64,000 bases of DNA from the NCBI RefSeq assembly GCF_004363775.1, contig NZ_SNZE01000001.1, forward strand, positions 196,741 through 260,740, read 5' to 3'. A program made the position numbers and the translations under genes. Positions 29,951-39,052 of the stretch are shown here, piece by piece (position 1 is the first letter of the stretch; every line of letters starts with the position of its first letter). Below the pieces are notes generated by a model that did not search any database, was not told the DNA's origin, and saw only the letters and a list, made by a program, of their open reading frames with translations. This stretch comes from Hydromonas duriensis (lineage in GTDB: Bacteria > Pseudomonadota > Gammaproteobacteria > Burkholderiales > Burkholderiaceae).

Positions 29951-30871
29951 TTATCCTTGTTGAAGCAAGTTAAAGACATGTTGAACGCCGCTTTGCCAAC
30001 TTGGCAAGCTCAAGTTGAACGTACTCTCTAAAAGATGACAATCCAAACGCGAATTGTTCGGGCGTTGGGCGGGCGTGGGGTATTCAGCCGATGGGATGCC
30101 GCCAATTTGAGAGGCTTTCACTTTAAGTTCCAGCCCTTGTTGTTCGGCCAGTTCGGCGACAAACTGCGCATAGCCGTGCCAGCTCGTTGCGCCTGAAGCC
30201 GTCAAATGATAAGTGCCGTAAGCAATATCGTCCGCTGAGTGGATGCCTCGTAAGTAGTGGGCGATAAGTTGAGTGGTGACATCCGCGATGAGTAATGCAC
30301 TGGTGGGTGCGCCGATTTGGTCGTTGACGATATTGAGGCTGTCGCGTGTTTGCAACAGTCGCAACATGGTTTTAAGGAAATTCGCACCCAATGCGCCGTA
30401 TACCCAGCTGGTGCGTAAAATAAAATGACGTTGCGCGTGTGCACGCACGGCCTTTTCGCCCGCTAACTTGCTTTGTCCGTATACAGATTTTGGATTGGCT
30501 GCATCGTTTTCGGTATAAGGCTCATTCTTTGTACCATCAAACACATAATCGGTTGAATAATGCACCAATAAAGCGTCATGAGCAGCCGCCCATTTGGCCA
30601 TGATTTCAACGGCCGTGGCGTTGATGGCATAAGCGTTTTCAATATCGGTTTCTGCCTTATCGACTGCCGTGTGCGCGGCGGGATTGACAATGATGTGAGG
30701 CGCATATTCATCGAGTTTACACGTAATGGCTTGCGGGTCGGTCAAATCCATTTGTTCGCGGTCAATGGCGATGATGTCGCCGAGTATGGATAACGAGCGC
30801 ATCAATTCAAAGCCAACTTGGCCTTGTGTGCCTGTGATGAGGATGCGAGGTTTTTTTAAGTTATGCGCCAT
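29951..30871 (-). CDS. rfbD: dTDP-4-dehydrorhamnose reductase
   Basis: 306 aa from the ATG at 30871. NAD(P)H-dependent last step to dTDP-L-rhamnose. Rossmann motif [11 protein letters not shown], catalytic YSTDYVFDG, and [13 protein letters not shown] at 30892 could add seven residues but the ATG fits homologues. The gene overlaps the end of rfbB by 11 bases. Confidence 0.94.
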   Translation of the reverse strand: MAHNLKKPRILITGTQGQVGFELMRSLSILGDIIAIDREQMDLTDPQAITCKLDEYAPHIIVNPAAHTAVDKAETDIENAYAINATAVEIMAKWAAAHDALLVHYSTDYVFDGTKNEPYTENDAANPKSVYGQSKLAGEKAVRAHAQRHFILRTSWVYGALGANFLKTMLRLLQTRDSLNIVNDQIGAPTSALLIADVTTQLIAHYLRGIHSADDIAYGTYHLTASGATSWHGYAQFVAELAEQQGLELKVKASQIGGIPSAEYPTPAQRPNNSRLDCHLLESTFNLSLPSWQSGVQHVFNLLQQG

Positions 30872-31919
30872 AATGCTTTGCCGTCCATTCACGGTATTGG
30901 CCGCTGGTCACATGATGTGTCCAGTCTTGATTGTCCAAATACCATTGCACGGTTTTTCGGATGCCCGTTTCAAAAGTTTCGGCGGGTTTCCAGCCCAAAT
31001 GATGTTCTAATTTTCGAGCGTCTATCGCATAACGGCGATCGTGCCCTGGGCGATCCGTGACATACGTGATTTGCTCGGCGTAGCCTTTACCATCGGCTCG
31101 GGGGCGCAGCTCGTCGAGTAGTGTGCAAATGGTGTGTACAACATCCAGATTGGTCTTTTCGTTCCAGCCGCCCACATTATACGTTTCGCCCAACTGACCC
31201 GCCTCAAGCACGCGGCGAATGGCACTGCAATGGTCTTTGACAAACAGCCAGTCTCGAACTTGTTGTCCATCGCCATAAATAGGCAATGGCTTACCCGCCA
31301 AAGCATTCAGAATCACCAGTGGAATTAATTTTTCAGGGAAATGATACGGCCCGTAGTTGTTACTGCAATTGGTTGTCAGTACAGGCAGGCCATAGGTGTG
31401 ATGCCACGCGCGCACCAGATGGTCAGACGCTGCTTTGCTGGCAGAGTATGGACTATTGGGTTCGTAGCGGTTGCTTTCACAAAAAGGGGCGTCGTGTGCA
31501 TCGAGTGTGCCGTAGACTTCATCGGTGGAAATATGTAAAAAACGAAAAGCGGTTTTATCCACCTCGGGCAAATCGTTCCAGTACGCTCGTGTTGATTCAA
31601 GCAGATTGAATGTGCCGACGACATTGGTTTGTATGAAGTCACTTGGGCCATGAATTGAGCGGTCTACGTGCGATTCTGCGGCAAAGTTGATGATGGCGCG
31701 AGGACGGTGTGTTGACAATAGGCGTGCCATCAACTCACGGTCACCGATGTCGCCGTGGATAAAAATGTGTTTGGGATTGTCTTTGAGAGAGGAAAGTGTG
31801 TCTAAATTACCCGCGTAGGTCAATTTATCCAAATTAACCACAGCCTCATTGCCGTTGGCTAACCAGTCCAATACAAAATTGCTACCGATAAAGCCTGCGC
31901 CCCCCGTCACTAAAATCAT
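30861..31919 (-). CDS. rfbB: dTDP-glucose 4,6-dehydratase
   Basis: 352 aa extended SDR enzyme, second step of dTDP-rhamnose synthesis. [12 protein letters not shown] nucleotide site, HISTDEVYG, and [14 protein letters not shown] with the catalytic Tyr and Lys. First gene of the rfbB-D-A-C-galU operon; promoter in the 210-bp gap to divergent radA. Confidence 0.97.
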   Translation of the reverse strand: MILVTGGAGFIGSNFVLDWLANGNEAVVNLDKLTYAGNLDTLSSLKDNPKHIFIHGDIGDRELMARLLSTHRPRAIINFAAESHVDRSIHGPSDFIQTNVVGTFNLLESTRAYWNDLPEVDKTAFRFLHISTDEVYGTLDAHDAPFCESNRYEPNSPYSASKAASDHLVRAWHHTYGLPVLTTNCSNNYGPYHFPEKLIPLVILNALAGKPLPIYGDGQQVRDWLFVKDHCSAIRRVLEAGQLGETYNVGGWNEKTNLDVVHTICTLLDELRPRADGKGYAEQITYVTDRPGHDRRYAIDARKLEHHLGWKPAETFETGIRKTVQWYLDNQDWTHHVTSGQYREWTAKHYGA

Positions 31920-32000
31920 GATGTTCCTTTGTTTTTGCCGTTTACGTGGGCTTCATTCTACCAGCTCAAGTTGTACTTGTTGTTGAAACAAATGTGTTTT

Positions 32001-32030
32001 TTATATCAATTTATATGAACTTATATAAAC
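32001..32030 (+). repeat. Three tandem 10-bp repeats (TTATATNNAN) between rfbB and radA
   Basis: ttatatcaat, ttatatgaac, ttatataaac lie end to end at 32001-32030, so TTATAT recurs once per helical turn, in the divergent promoter region. Could be promoter -10 like elements, curved DNA or a regulator array. Confidence 0.75.
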
Positions 32031-32130
32031 CGTTAAGCTCTATTGATAAAGCTTTTGAATCAGCTAAAAGCGCCCATCGTCTTTCACGTAAAATAACGCT
32101 TTGAATCGAATCATTGTTGATAAAAAGAAT

Positions 32131-33498
32131 ATGGCTACTAAATCTAAGATCCAATATGTTTGCAACGAGTGTGGCGGCGTGTCCGCCAAATGGTCGGGGC
32201 AGTGCCCGCATTGCCATACATGGAATTCTCTTGTTGAAACCACCGAACAAAAAAGCAGCCAAAACCGCTTTGCTTCGCTCGCTCCGAGCGCACCTGTACA
32301 GTCGTTGGCGCAAATAGACGCGGCCGATGTGCCGCGCTTTTCCAGTGAAGTGTCGGAGTTTGATCGCGTTCTCGGTGGTGGGCTGGTACCAGGCGCGGTG
32401 ATTTTGATTGGCGGTGACCCTGGCATTGGCAAATCAACTTTGCTGTTGCAATCGCTCGCGGAATTATCAAAAAGCAGGCATGTGCTGTATGTGAGTGGAG
32501 AGGAATCAGGGGCGCAAATCGCATTGCGGGCGCAGCGTTTGGGCGTGTCCAATGCTCAAATGCAGTTTCAAGCTGAAATTGGTTTAGAAGCCATTATGAC
32601 AACCTTGCAGACATTAAAACCAGATGTTGCAGTGGTTGACTCGATTCAAACCATCTATTCGGGTGAGTTGACCGCAGCGCCAGGCTCCGTGTCGCAGGTA
32701 AGGGAGTGTGCGGCACAATTGACGCGTGTTGCTAAGTCAACGGGAGTCACCTTAATCATGGTCGGTCATGTGACCAAAGAAGGCAGCCTCGCAGGGCCAC
32801 GGGTGTTGGAGCACATTGTTGACACGGTCTTGTATTTCGAAGGCGACACTCAATCATCATTTCGCTTGATTCGTGCCTTTAAAAATCGTTTTGGTGCGGT
32901 CAATGAATTGGGCGTGTTTGCCATGACCGAAAAAGGTTTAAAAGGCGTGACCAATCCGTCAGCAATTTTCTTGTCGCAGCACAATGCTGGCGTTGCGGGT
33001 TCGTGTGTCATGGTGACGCAAGAAGGTACACGTCCTTTATTGGTTGAAATTCAAGCCTTAGTCGATGCCTCTCATGCGCCCGCACCGCGTCGCTTGTCGG
33101 TTGGTTTGGAACAGAATCGCTTGGCCATGTTGCTTGCCGTGTTGCATCGGCATGCGGGCGTGGCGTGTTTTGACCAAGATGTCTTCATCAATGCAGTGGG
33201 CGGTGTGAAAATTACCGAGCCAGCAGCGGACTTGGCGGTTTTGTTATCAATTGTCTCGTCGTTGCGCAATAAACCTTTACCTGCGGGCTTGGTTGTCTTT
33301 GGTGAGATTGGTTTGGCGGGTGAAGTTCGGCCTGCGCCGCGCGGGCAAGAGCGATTGAAAGAAGCGGCTAAACTTGGATTTACTCACGCCCTTATTCCTA
33401 AAGCCAATGCGCCAAAACAAAAAATCGACGGCTTGAAAGTGATTGCTGTTGAGCGAATTGATGAGGCTTTAAATAAGTTACGAGATATGGAGACTTAA
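32131..33498 (+). CDS. radA: DNA repair protein RadA
   Basis: 455 aa. Zinc finger Cys11-x2-Cys14...Cys25-x2-Cys28; RecA-like ATPase with Walker A GGDPGIGKST, the RadA-specific KNRFG motif and a C-terminal Lon-protease-like domain. RadA drives branch migration in recombinational repair. The ATG at 32131 fits homologues; an in-frame TTG at 32101 would add ten residues. Alone on its strand here. Confidence 0.96.
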   Translation: MATKSKIQYVCNECGGVSAKWSGQCPHCHTWNSLVETTEQKSSQNRFASLAPSAPVQSLAQIDAADVPRFSSEVSEFDRVLGGGLVPGAVILIGGDPGIGKSTLLLQSLAELSKSRHVLYVSGEESGAQIALRAQRLGVSNAQMQFQAEIGLEAIMTTLQTLKPDVAVVDSIQTIYSGELTAAPGSVSQVRECAAQLTRVAKSTGVTLIMVGHVTKEGSLAGPRVLEHIVDTVLYFEGDTQSSFRLIRAFKNRFGAVNELGVFAMTEKGLKGVTNPSAIFLSQHNAGVAGSCVMVTQEGTRPLLVEIQALVDASHAPAPRRLSVGLEQNRLAMLLAVLHRHAGVACFDQDVFINAVGGVKITEPAADLAVLLSIVSSLRNKPLPAGLVVFGEIGLAGEVRPAPRGQERLKEAAKLGFTHALIPKANAPKQKIDGLKVIAVERIDEALNKLRDMET

Positions 33499-33510
33499 TC
33501 TCACAGGATA

Positions 33511-33537
33511 AAAAAAACCCAGTGCATTGCACTGGGT
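33511..33537 (-). terminator. Intrinsic terminator of dadA
   Basis: Perfect 9-bp stem ACCCAGTGC / GCACTGGGT (33517-33525, 33529-33537) followed on the minus strand by seven T. It serves dadA; on the plus strand it lies just after radA without a T tract. Confidence 0.82.
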
Positions 33538-33540
33538 AAA

Positions 33541-33564
33541 TTCTCTTTTATTCCTAAAAGAGAA
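33541..33564. repeat. Perfect 10-bp inverted repeat between radA and dadA
   Basis: TTCTCTTTTA (33541-33550) and TAAAAGAGAA (33555-33564), TTCC loop. No T run follows on the plus strand; it may help end radA transcription together with the adjacent hairpin. Confidence 0.7.
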
Positions 33565-33650
33565 GAGGGTTCGTGTCGATTGTCTTGCTGTCGTAAACGC
33601 TTAAAACTATCTAAGTAAATTTACGTTTCTGTGCATTAATGTCGTTGTTT

Positions 33651-34910
33651 TTAGTTGTCGCTATTGTAACGCGACAATGAAAGGTCTGTGTATTCAATTT
33701 GGGCTTCTTTTTGACTAATAAGGTCGGCGATGAGTTGACCTGAGCCACACGCCATTGTCCAGCCTAACGTGCCATGCCCTGCGTTTAACCACAGGTTTTG
33801 AATCGGCGTTTGCCCGACAATGGGCGTGGAATCTGGTGTCACAGGGCGCAGTCCTGTCCAAAAGCTGGCTTTTGCAGTGTCGCCTGCATCTGGGTATAAA
33901 TCATTGACCACCATCTCTAGGGTTTCGCGGCGCGACGCGAGTAAGTCTTTGTTGTAACCGCGCAACTCGGCCATGCCGCCAACGCGGATGCGGTCATCAA
34001 ACCGCGTGATTGCAACTTTATAGGTTTCGTCCAACACAGTAGAGACGGGTGCTCGCTCAGTGTTTTTAATGGGTACTGTAATTGAAAAACCTTTAATTGG
34101 GTAAATGGGAATCTCTAAACGACCCTTGAGCAGCTGTGGCGTATAAACACCAAGTGTGCATAACACAATATCTGCCGAATGTATCTCTGAGCCGCAACGC
34201 ACGCCAGTCGCAACATTTTGATGAATGATGATTTCATCGATATTGGTGTTGTATAAAAAAGTCACGCCCTTGTCCGCGCACATTTGCGCCAAATGTGTGG
34301 TGAATATTTGACAGTCGCCTGTTTCATCATTAGGCAAACGCAAACCGCCCACCAAAGGCACGCGGCTATTTGCCAATGCAGGTTCGGCGTGAATTAATTC
34401 TTCTGCGTTGAGTAATTCGTAAGGTACGCCCAACTCCTTGAGCACCTTGATGTCTTTGTCGGCGGCCTCAAGTTGAGACAAAGAGCGAAATACTTGAGTT
34501 GTTCCTTTTTGGCGCGCCTCATAAGCAATACCCGTATCTGCTCGCAACTTAATTAAGCATTCGCGTGAATATTCCGCCAGTCGAACCATGCGTAGTTTGT
34601 TGCGTTGGTAGCGAGTTTGGTCGCAATTTTTAAGCATCGCCAGCATCCACTTGATTTGTGCAAAAGACCAATCGGGGCGGATGGTTAGCGGCGAATTTTT
34701 TGCAAACATCCATTTTAATGCTTTGGTTGGCACACCAGGAGCCGCCCAAGGCGAGGCATAGCCGGGTGAAATTTGACCCGCATTGGCATAGCTGGTGTCT
34801 AAAGCGGCCGCCTCATGCCGTTCAATGACTGTTACATCATGACCTGCTTGAGCCAGATAATATGCGCTGGTAACGCCAATGACGCCGCTACCTAAAATGA
34901 CGATTTTCAT
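33651..34910 (-). CDS. dadA: D-amino acid dehydrogenase (DadA)
   Basis: 419 aa FAD enzyme that oxidises D-amino acids (D-alanine best known) to 2-oxo acids and feeds electrons to the respiratory chain. N-terminal FAD motif [19 protein letters not shown], then [17 protein letters not shown], and C-terminal [16 protein letters not shown] and [16 protein letters not shown]. Divergent from an Lrp-type gene, the usual arrangement for Lrp-controlled dad genes. No alanine racemase (dadX) is adjacent. Confidence 0.94.
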   Translation of the reverse strand: MKIVILGSGVIGVTSAYYLAQAGHDVTVIERHEAAALDTSYANAGQISPGYASPWAAPGVPTKALKWMFAKNSPLTIRPDWSFAQIKWMLAMLKNCDQTRYQRNKLRMVRLAEYSRECLIKLRADTGIAYEARQKGTTQVFRSLSQLEAADKDIKVLKELGVPYELLNAEELIHAEPALANSRVPLVGGLRLPNDETGDCQIFTTHLAQMCADKGVTFLYNTNIDEIIIHQNVATGVRCGSEIHSADIVLCTLGVYTPQLLKGRLEIPIYPIKGFSITVPIKNTERAPVSTVLDETYKVAITRFDDRIRVGGMAELRGYNKDLLASRRETLEMVVNDLYPDAGDTAKASFWTGLRPVTPDSTPIVGQTPIQNLWLNAGHGTLGWTMACGSGQLIADLISQKEAQIEYTDLSLSRYNSDN

Positions 34911-34956
34911 AAAATGCTCACTTAAACGAAATAATAAAAGAGGGGTCTATTGAGTG

Positions 34957-35046
34957 CAGTACGGTTTAATGGATATTTGTTGGGATTAAAACGTTTCTGT
35001 CGAGTGTGTTAGGTTATCTCTATGTGATAGATTTTGAACCGTACTG
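34957..35046. repeat. Distant inverted repeat in the dadA/lrp promoter region
   Basis: CAGTACGGTT (34957-34966) and its exact complement AACCGTACTG (35037-35046), arms 70 bp apart, each extendable by an AA/TT after one wobble. Candidate pair of regulator sites or ends of a large stem-loop. Confidence 0.7.
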
Positions 35047-35173
35047 TTCAATTGGCATAAGTAATGTTTACATGAAATGAAACAGTCTATGCGATAATTT
35101 TTGCTATCATATTCAAAAATTGCTAGAATTACTTACTGAAATTTTATTTTAATTTGAAAATGATTGGGGTTTT

Positions 35174-35686
35174 ATGCGGGTCGAAAAAAAAACCAGTAAA
35201 ACTTTAGACAAAATTGACCGACGTATCCTAGGTATTTTGCAAGAAGATGGCCGAATTGTAATGACAGACTTGGCCGAAAAGGTTGGGTTGTCTCTCACGC
35301 CGTGTATTGAGCGCGTGCGTCGCATGGAGCGTGAAGGCATCATCATGGGCTATCATGCACGATTAAACCCAAAGGAGTTGGGCGCGAGTTTGTTGGTGTT
35401 TGTTGAAATTAGCTTGAAAGACATGGCCAACGGTAAGTTTGAAGAGTTTCGTCGCGCCGTACTCGAAGTCGAACAGGTGCAAGAGTGTCATTTGGTTTCT
35501 GGCGACTTCGATTACCTTGTTAAAGCCCGTATTCGAGAAATGAGCGAATACCGCCAGTTGTTGGATGTGCTGTTGCGTTTGCCTGGCGTGGTGAACTCAA
35601 AAAGCTATGTGGTTATGGAAGAAATCAAGGAAACTTTAGCCTTATCACTTAATCATACGGCAGGCTCTTCAATGATGCAGCCGTAA
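35174..35686 (+). CDS. Lrp/AsnC-family transcriptional regulator
   Basis: 170 aa. N-terminal HTH (LDKIDRRILGILQEDGRIVMTDLAEKVGLS, about 12-41) and C-terminal RAM ligand domain (VLEVEQVQECHLVSGDFDYLVKARI). It is very close to enteric Lrp in length and sequence. Divergent from dadA, so probably its alanine/leucine-responsive activator. Confidence 0.92.
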   Translation: MRVEKKTSKTLDKIDRRILGILQEDGRIVMTDLAEKVGLSLTPCIERVRRMEREGIIMGYHARLNPKELGASLLVFVEISLKDMANGKFEEFRRAVLEVEQVQECHLVSGDFDYLVKARIREMSEYRQLLDVLLRLPGVVNSKSYVVMEEIKETLALSLNHTAGSSMMQP

Positions 35687-35746
35687 TGTAATTTATTTAC
35701 CCAAGAAAAGCTGAATGGCGTATTGAATAGTTGATAGCAAGAAATA

Positions 35747-35776
35747 TTGCCAATAATCTAATTTTTCCAGTATAAT
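35747..35776 (+). promoter_or_regulatory. Putative sigma-70 promoter of the rpsP operon
   Basis: TTGCCA (35747-35752), 18-bp spacer, perfect TATAAT (35771-35776). About 90 bases of leader then precede rpsP. Confidence 0.75.
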
Positions 35777-35872
35777 GCTGAGTTTACAAGTTTTGTGGTG
35801 CGCGAATGGGTATGGCGCGTACTGTTGAGAAAACAATATTTAACTAATTCGTTAAAAATTAAAGGATTTATC

Positions 35873-36121
35873 ATGGTAGTGATTCGTATGGCTCGCGGCG
35901 GTTCTAAAAAGCGTCCTTTTTACAACATCGTGGCAGCTGACTCACGCAACCGTCGTGATGGTCGTTACATCGAACGCGTGGGTTTTTACAATCCATTGGC
36001 TGCTGAAGGTGTTGAAGGCTTGCGTATTGCCGCAGACCGTTTGACTTATTGGCAAAGTGTTGGCGCACAATTGTCGCCAGCAGTTGCGCGTTTGGTTAAA
36101 GAAGCCAAGCCAGTAGCTTAA
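35873..36121 (+). CDS. rpsP: 30S ribosomal protein S16
   Basis: 82 aa. Starts [20 protein letters not shown]; the ATG at 35873 has aaagga seven bases upstream. The frame is open further left but that part is not homologous. First gene of the rpsP-rimM-trmD-rplS block. Confidence 0.97.
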   Translation: MVVIRMARGGSKKRPFYNIVAADSRNRRDGRYIERVGFYNPLAAEGVEGLRIAADRLTYWQSVGAQLSPAVARLVKEAKPVA

Positions 36122-36140
36122 TTTCAAAGCATAGTTCGGC

Positions 36141-36773
36141 ATGGTCGCGTTTAAACCCAAAGCCAAGACTCAGTCCAACATAGCGGAGCAGCGTCAGGCA
36201 GTTCAAACGCAACCAAGTGATTTGGTCGTGGTCGCACGCATTGGTGCGGCTTATGGCGTGAAGGGATGGGTAAAGCTCCATCCCTTTTCCAATTCTCCAG
36301 ATGCATTGCATCATGCGAAAACGTGGTGGATAACGCCATATTTAGGCACAGAGTCTTCGGATACTCAAACCAATGCTTTGACTTGGTCTGTCTTTTCACC
36401 GCTTACGTTCAAAGCCCATGCTGATGCTTGGGTCGCACAATGCCGTGAGTGGACCGATCGCAGTGATGCCGAAAAACACAAAGGTTGGCAAGTGGCTGTA
36501 TCACGTGCTGATTTTCCTCAGCCCGATGAAGATGAGTTTTATTGGGTTGACTTGGTTGGTGCGCAAGTTATTAATCAAGATGGCGTGTGTCTAGGCGTGA
36601 TTGATTCCCTGCTTGAAAATACGGCTCAGACGGTAATGTCCATTTCTAGCCCTGAAAATAAAGCCGCCCCTCAGTATTTGATTCCTTTTGTCTCCGCGTT
36701 TGTCGGCGAGGTTGATTTACAGTCAACCCCGAAAACGGTACAAGTGATTTGGGACGTGGATGCCACGGCGTAA
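36141..36773 (+). CDS. rimM: Ribosome maturation factor RimM
   Basis: 210 aa. RimM N-domain with VVARIGAAYGVKGWVKLHPFS (about 29-50) and PRC-barrel domain with DEFYWVDLVGAQVIN and YLIPFVSAFVGEVD. Assists maturation of the 30S head. The first ~28 residues form a charged extension. 19 bases after rpsP. Confidence 0.93.
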   Translation: MVAFKPKAKTQSNIAEQRQAVQTQPSDLVVVARIGAAYGVKGWVKLHPFSNSPDALHHAKTWWITPYLGTESSDTQTNALTWSVFSPLTFKAHADAWVAQCREWTDRSDAEKHKGWQVAVSRADFPQPDEDEFYWVDLVGAQVINQDGVCLGVIDSLLENTAQTVMSISSPENKAAPQYLIPFVSAFVGEVDLQSTPKTVQVIWDVDATA

Positions 36774-36780
36774 AAAAGAC

Positions 36781-36808
36781 TACCGCTGTTGACCAGCGGT
36801 ATTTTTTA
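36781..36808 (+). terminator. Intrinsic terminator between rimM and trmD
   Basis: Perfect 8-bp stem TACCGCTG / CAGCGGTA, TTGAC loop, six T (36802-36807), ending about 10 bases before the trmD ATG. It splits the operon and would lower trmD-rplS transcription unless antiterminated or re-initiated. Confidence 0.85.
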
Positions 36809-36817
36809 TAACTTTGA

Positions 36818-37630
36818 ATGGCCGATATGATTGCTTTAGACCTCATTACCTTATTCCCAGAAATGTTTACAGCCTTAACTCAGCAAGGTGTGGTGAGTCG
36901 AGCTTTTAAACAGGGTCTGGTGAATGTTCAATTTTGGAATCCAAGAGAATTTGCACTGAATGCCAACAAAACGGTGGATGACCGACCGTATGGTGGTGGT
37001 CCGGGGATGGTGATGATGGCTGCGCCTTTGGCGGCGGCGATTCGCGCGGCATGCGAGCGACAACGTGCTTTAGGCAAAAAACCGCATGTGATTTATTTGT
37101 CGCCTCAGGGACGTGTTTTGACGCAAACATGGATTGCGGATTGTTTGCAACACGTTCAACAGCAATCAAACATAGAAACACAGCGCGGTTTGGTGTTGTT
37201 GTGTGGCCGTTATGAAGCGATTGATGAGCGATTGTTTGATTTGGGTTTGATTGACGAAGAGTTGAGCATAGGCGATGTAGTGGTTTCTGGAGGCGAGTTA
37301 CCTGCTATGTTGATGCTTGATGCGTTGTTGCGTTGCGTTGAGGGCGTTTTGAATGACGATATGTCTGCTCAACAAGACTCATTTAGTCGTGCGGTCGATG
37401 GTCTATTGGACTGCTCACACTATACCCGTCCTGAAAAATTCGAGGAATTTACCGTGCCAAGCGTGCTTTTATCTGGAGACCATGCTAAAATAGCAGTCTT
37501 TCGGCGTCAGCAAAGTTTGTTAAATACAATGCGCAAGCGTTTTGATTTGATTGAACAAGCGCGTGCTCAAGGTCAACTGAGCGTGGCGGATGAAAAATTT
37601 TTGGCTTCTCAGATGGATTCTGAGGGCTAA
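36818..37630 (+). CDS. trmD: tRNA (guanine-37-N1)-methyltransferase
   Basis: 270 aa. SPOUT trefoil-knot enzyme methylating G37 of tRNAs. Motifs RPYGGGPGMVMMAAPL, LLCGRYEAIDERL, SIGDVVVSGGELPAMLMLDA. The ATG at 36818 or the one three codons later may be used; neither has a clear ribosome site because the rimM terminator abuts the start. Confidence 0.96.
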   Translation: MADMIALDLITLFPEMFTALTQQGVVSRAFKQGLVNVQFWNPREFALNANKTVDDRPYGGGPGMVMMAAPLAAAIRAACERQRALGKKPHVIYLSPQGRVLTQTWIADCLQHVQQQSNIETQRGLVLLCGRYEAIDERLFDLGLIDEELSIGDVVVSGGELPAMLMLDALLRCVEGVLNDDMSAQQDSFSRAVDGLLDCSHYTRPEKFEEFTVPSVLLSGDHAKIAVFRRQQSLLNTMRKRFDLIEQARAQGQLSVADEKFLASQMDSEG

Positions 37631-37750
37631 TTAGGGTGAGCGGGAAACCGCTTGTGATTGTTTTTCAACATCTGTTTTGTGTTGAAATTCTCCATCCTCT
37701 GGTCGTCTACAATAAAAACCGACGGCAAATGATGGTATTCGGAGTTTAAA

Positions 37751-38131
37751 ATGAATTTGATTCAAATTTTAGAGCAAGAAGAAATCGCTCGCTTGGGTAA
37801 AACCATTCCTGCATTTGCGCCTGGTGATACTGTTGTTGTGAGTGTGAATGTGGTTGAGGGTACGCGTAAGCGCGTTCAGGCCTATGAAGGTGTTGTTATT
37901 GCTAAACGTAACCGTGGCTTGAACTCATCTTTCATCGTGCGTAAAATTTCTTCTGGCGTCGGTGTTGAGCGTACATTCCAATTGTATTCGCCAATGATTG
38001 CTGGTATCGAAGTTAAACGTCGTGGTGATGTACGCCGCGCTAAGTTGTACTACTTGCGCAGCCGTTCTGGTAAATCTGCTCGTATTAAAGAAAAATTACC
38101 TGCACGTAAAGTGGCTGTTGCAGCGCAATAA
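37751..38131 (+). CDS. rplS: 50S ribosomal protein L19
   Basis: 126 aa. [29 protein letters not shown] and [11 protein letters not shown] are typical. Lies 120 bases after trmD, a gap long enough for its own promoter (a TACAAT at 37709 is a possible -10). Ends at a terminator. Confidence 0.97.
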   Translation: MNLIQILEQEEIARLGKTIPAFAPGDTVVVSVNVVEGTRKRVQAYEGVVIAKRNRGLNSSFIVRKISSGVGVERTFQLYSPMIAGIEVKRRGDVRRAKLYYLRSRSGKSARIKEKLPARKVAVAAQ

Positions 38132-38147
38132 TGTGACTTTATACGAT

Positions 38148-38182
38148 AAAAAAACGCTGGCTTTCGAGTTGGCGTTTTTTTT
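38148..38182 (+). terminator. Intrinsic terminator after rplS
   Basis: Stem AAAACGC / GCGTTTT, extended by G-U pairs, then eight T. Confidence 0.8.
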
Positions 38183-38241
38183 ATTTCAAAAATTAAAAAA
38201 GCATTTAATAAGTATTTTTTGGGTTGCTATCGGAGTGAAAC

Positions 38242-38934
38242 ATGCGCTTACCTAGTTTTAATCCCCGTGATGTACCTTGTCACCCTTTGTCAGAGGTTTT
38301 GGGTGTTTCAAATTTATCTAAACCCATGCTCACTCGTGAAATTTTGAATCGCGCATTGACTCTATCAATAGAAACGATAGATGAACACATCTTGCGTCAA
38401 GATGTCTTTATTGAGCCCTCAAAATTACAACCAGCGGCAGTATTACTGTTATTAGTTGAGTCGGCTCATGGATTCGATGTGGTTTTGACCGTGCGCGCCT
38501 TTCATTTGCGTCACCATGCGGGACAGGTGAGCTTTGTCGGTGGGCGCATGGATGAGGGCGAAACTCCTGAACAAGCAGCTTTGCGCGAAGCGTATGAGGA
38601 AATCGGCTTGTTGGCTGATGATGTTGAAATTCTCGGTCGTTTGCCTGAGTATCACACCATCACGGGTTTTGCTGTCACGCCCGTCTTGGGTTTAATCAGT
38701 GAGCAGGCATGGGCTGAACAAAATTTAAGTGTGGCTGTCGATGAAGTGAGCGAGGTTTTTACGGTGCCTTTGGCGCATGTATTGGATGTGCAAAACACAA
38801 ATGTGCACCAGTATGATTGGGAGGGAATGAGTCGACAATATTATAGCGTCCAGTATGGCGAGTATTTTATTTGGGGCGCGAGCATGGCTATTTTGCGTAA
38901 TCTAGCAACGCTATTACATCAAGCGCAGTCATAA
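38242..38934 (+). CDS. Nudix hydrolase, CoA pyrophosphatase (NudL) type
   Basis: 230 aa. The Nudix box GRMDEGETPEQAALREAYEEIGL follows a NudL-type lead-in (LRHHAGQVSFVGG). NudL enzymes cleave CoA and acyl-CoA to phosphopantetheine products. The ATG at 38242 has ggag seven bases upstream. Next to rplS as in other Burkholderiales. Confidence 0.9.
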   Translation: MRLPSFNPRDVPCHPLSEVLGVSNLSKPMLTREILNRALTLSIETIDEHILRQDVFIEPSKLQPAAVLLLLVESAHGFDVVLTVRAFHLRHHAGQVSFVGGRMDEGETPEQAALREAYEEIGLLADDVEILGRLPEYHTITGFAVTPVLGLISEQAWAEQNLSVAVDEVSEVFTVPLAHVLDVQNTNVHQYDWEGMSRQYYSVQYGEYFIWGASMAILRNLATLLHQAQS

Positions 38935-39052
38935 TTTACCTTTGTTTACGCATCTTCATGGTGCTTTGAGCTACAATACCAAGCATTGTCAAAAGCAGTT
39001 TTTGAACTGTATGTACTATAAATGTTATTTGATTTCTATATAAGGATACACC

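Noticed and set aside
31286..31609. Plus-strand ORFs opposite rfbB
   Set aside because: Shadows of a well-conserved gene without ribosome sites or homology.
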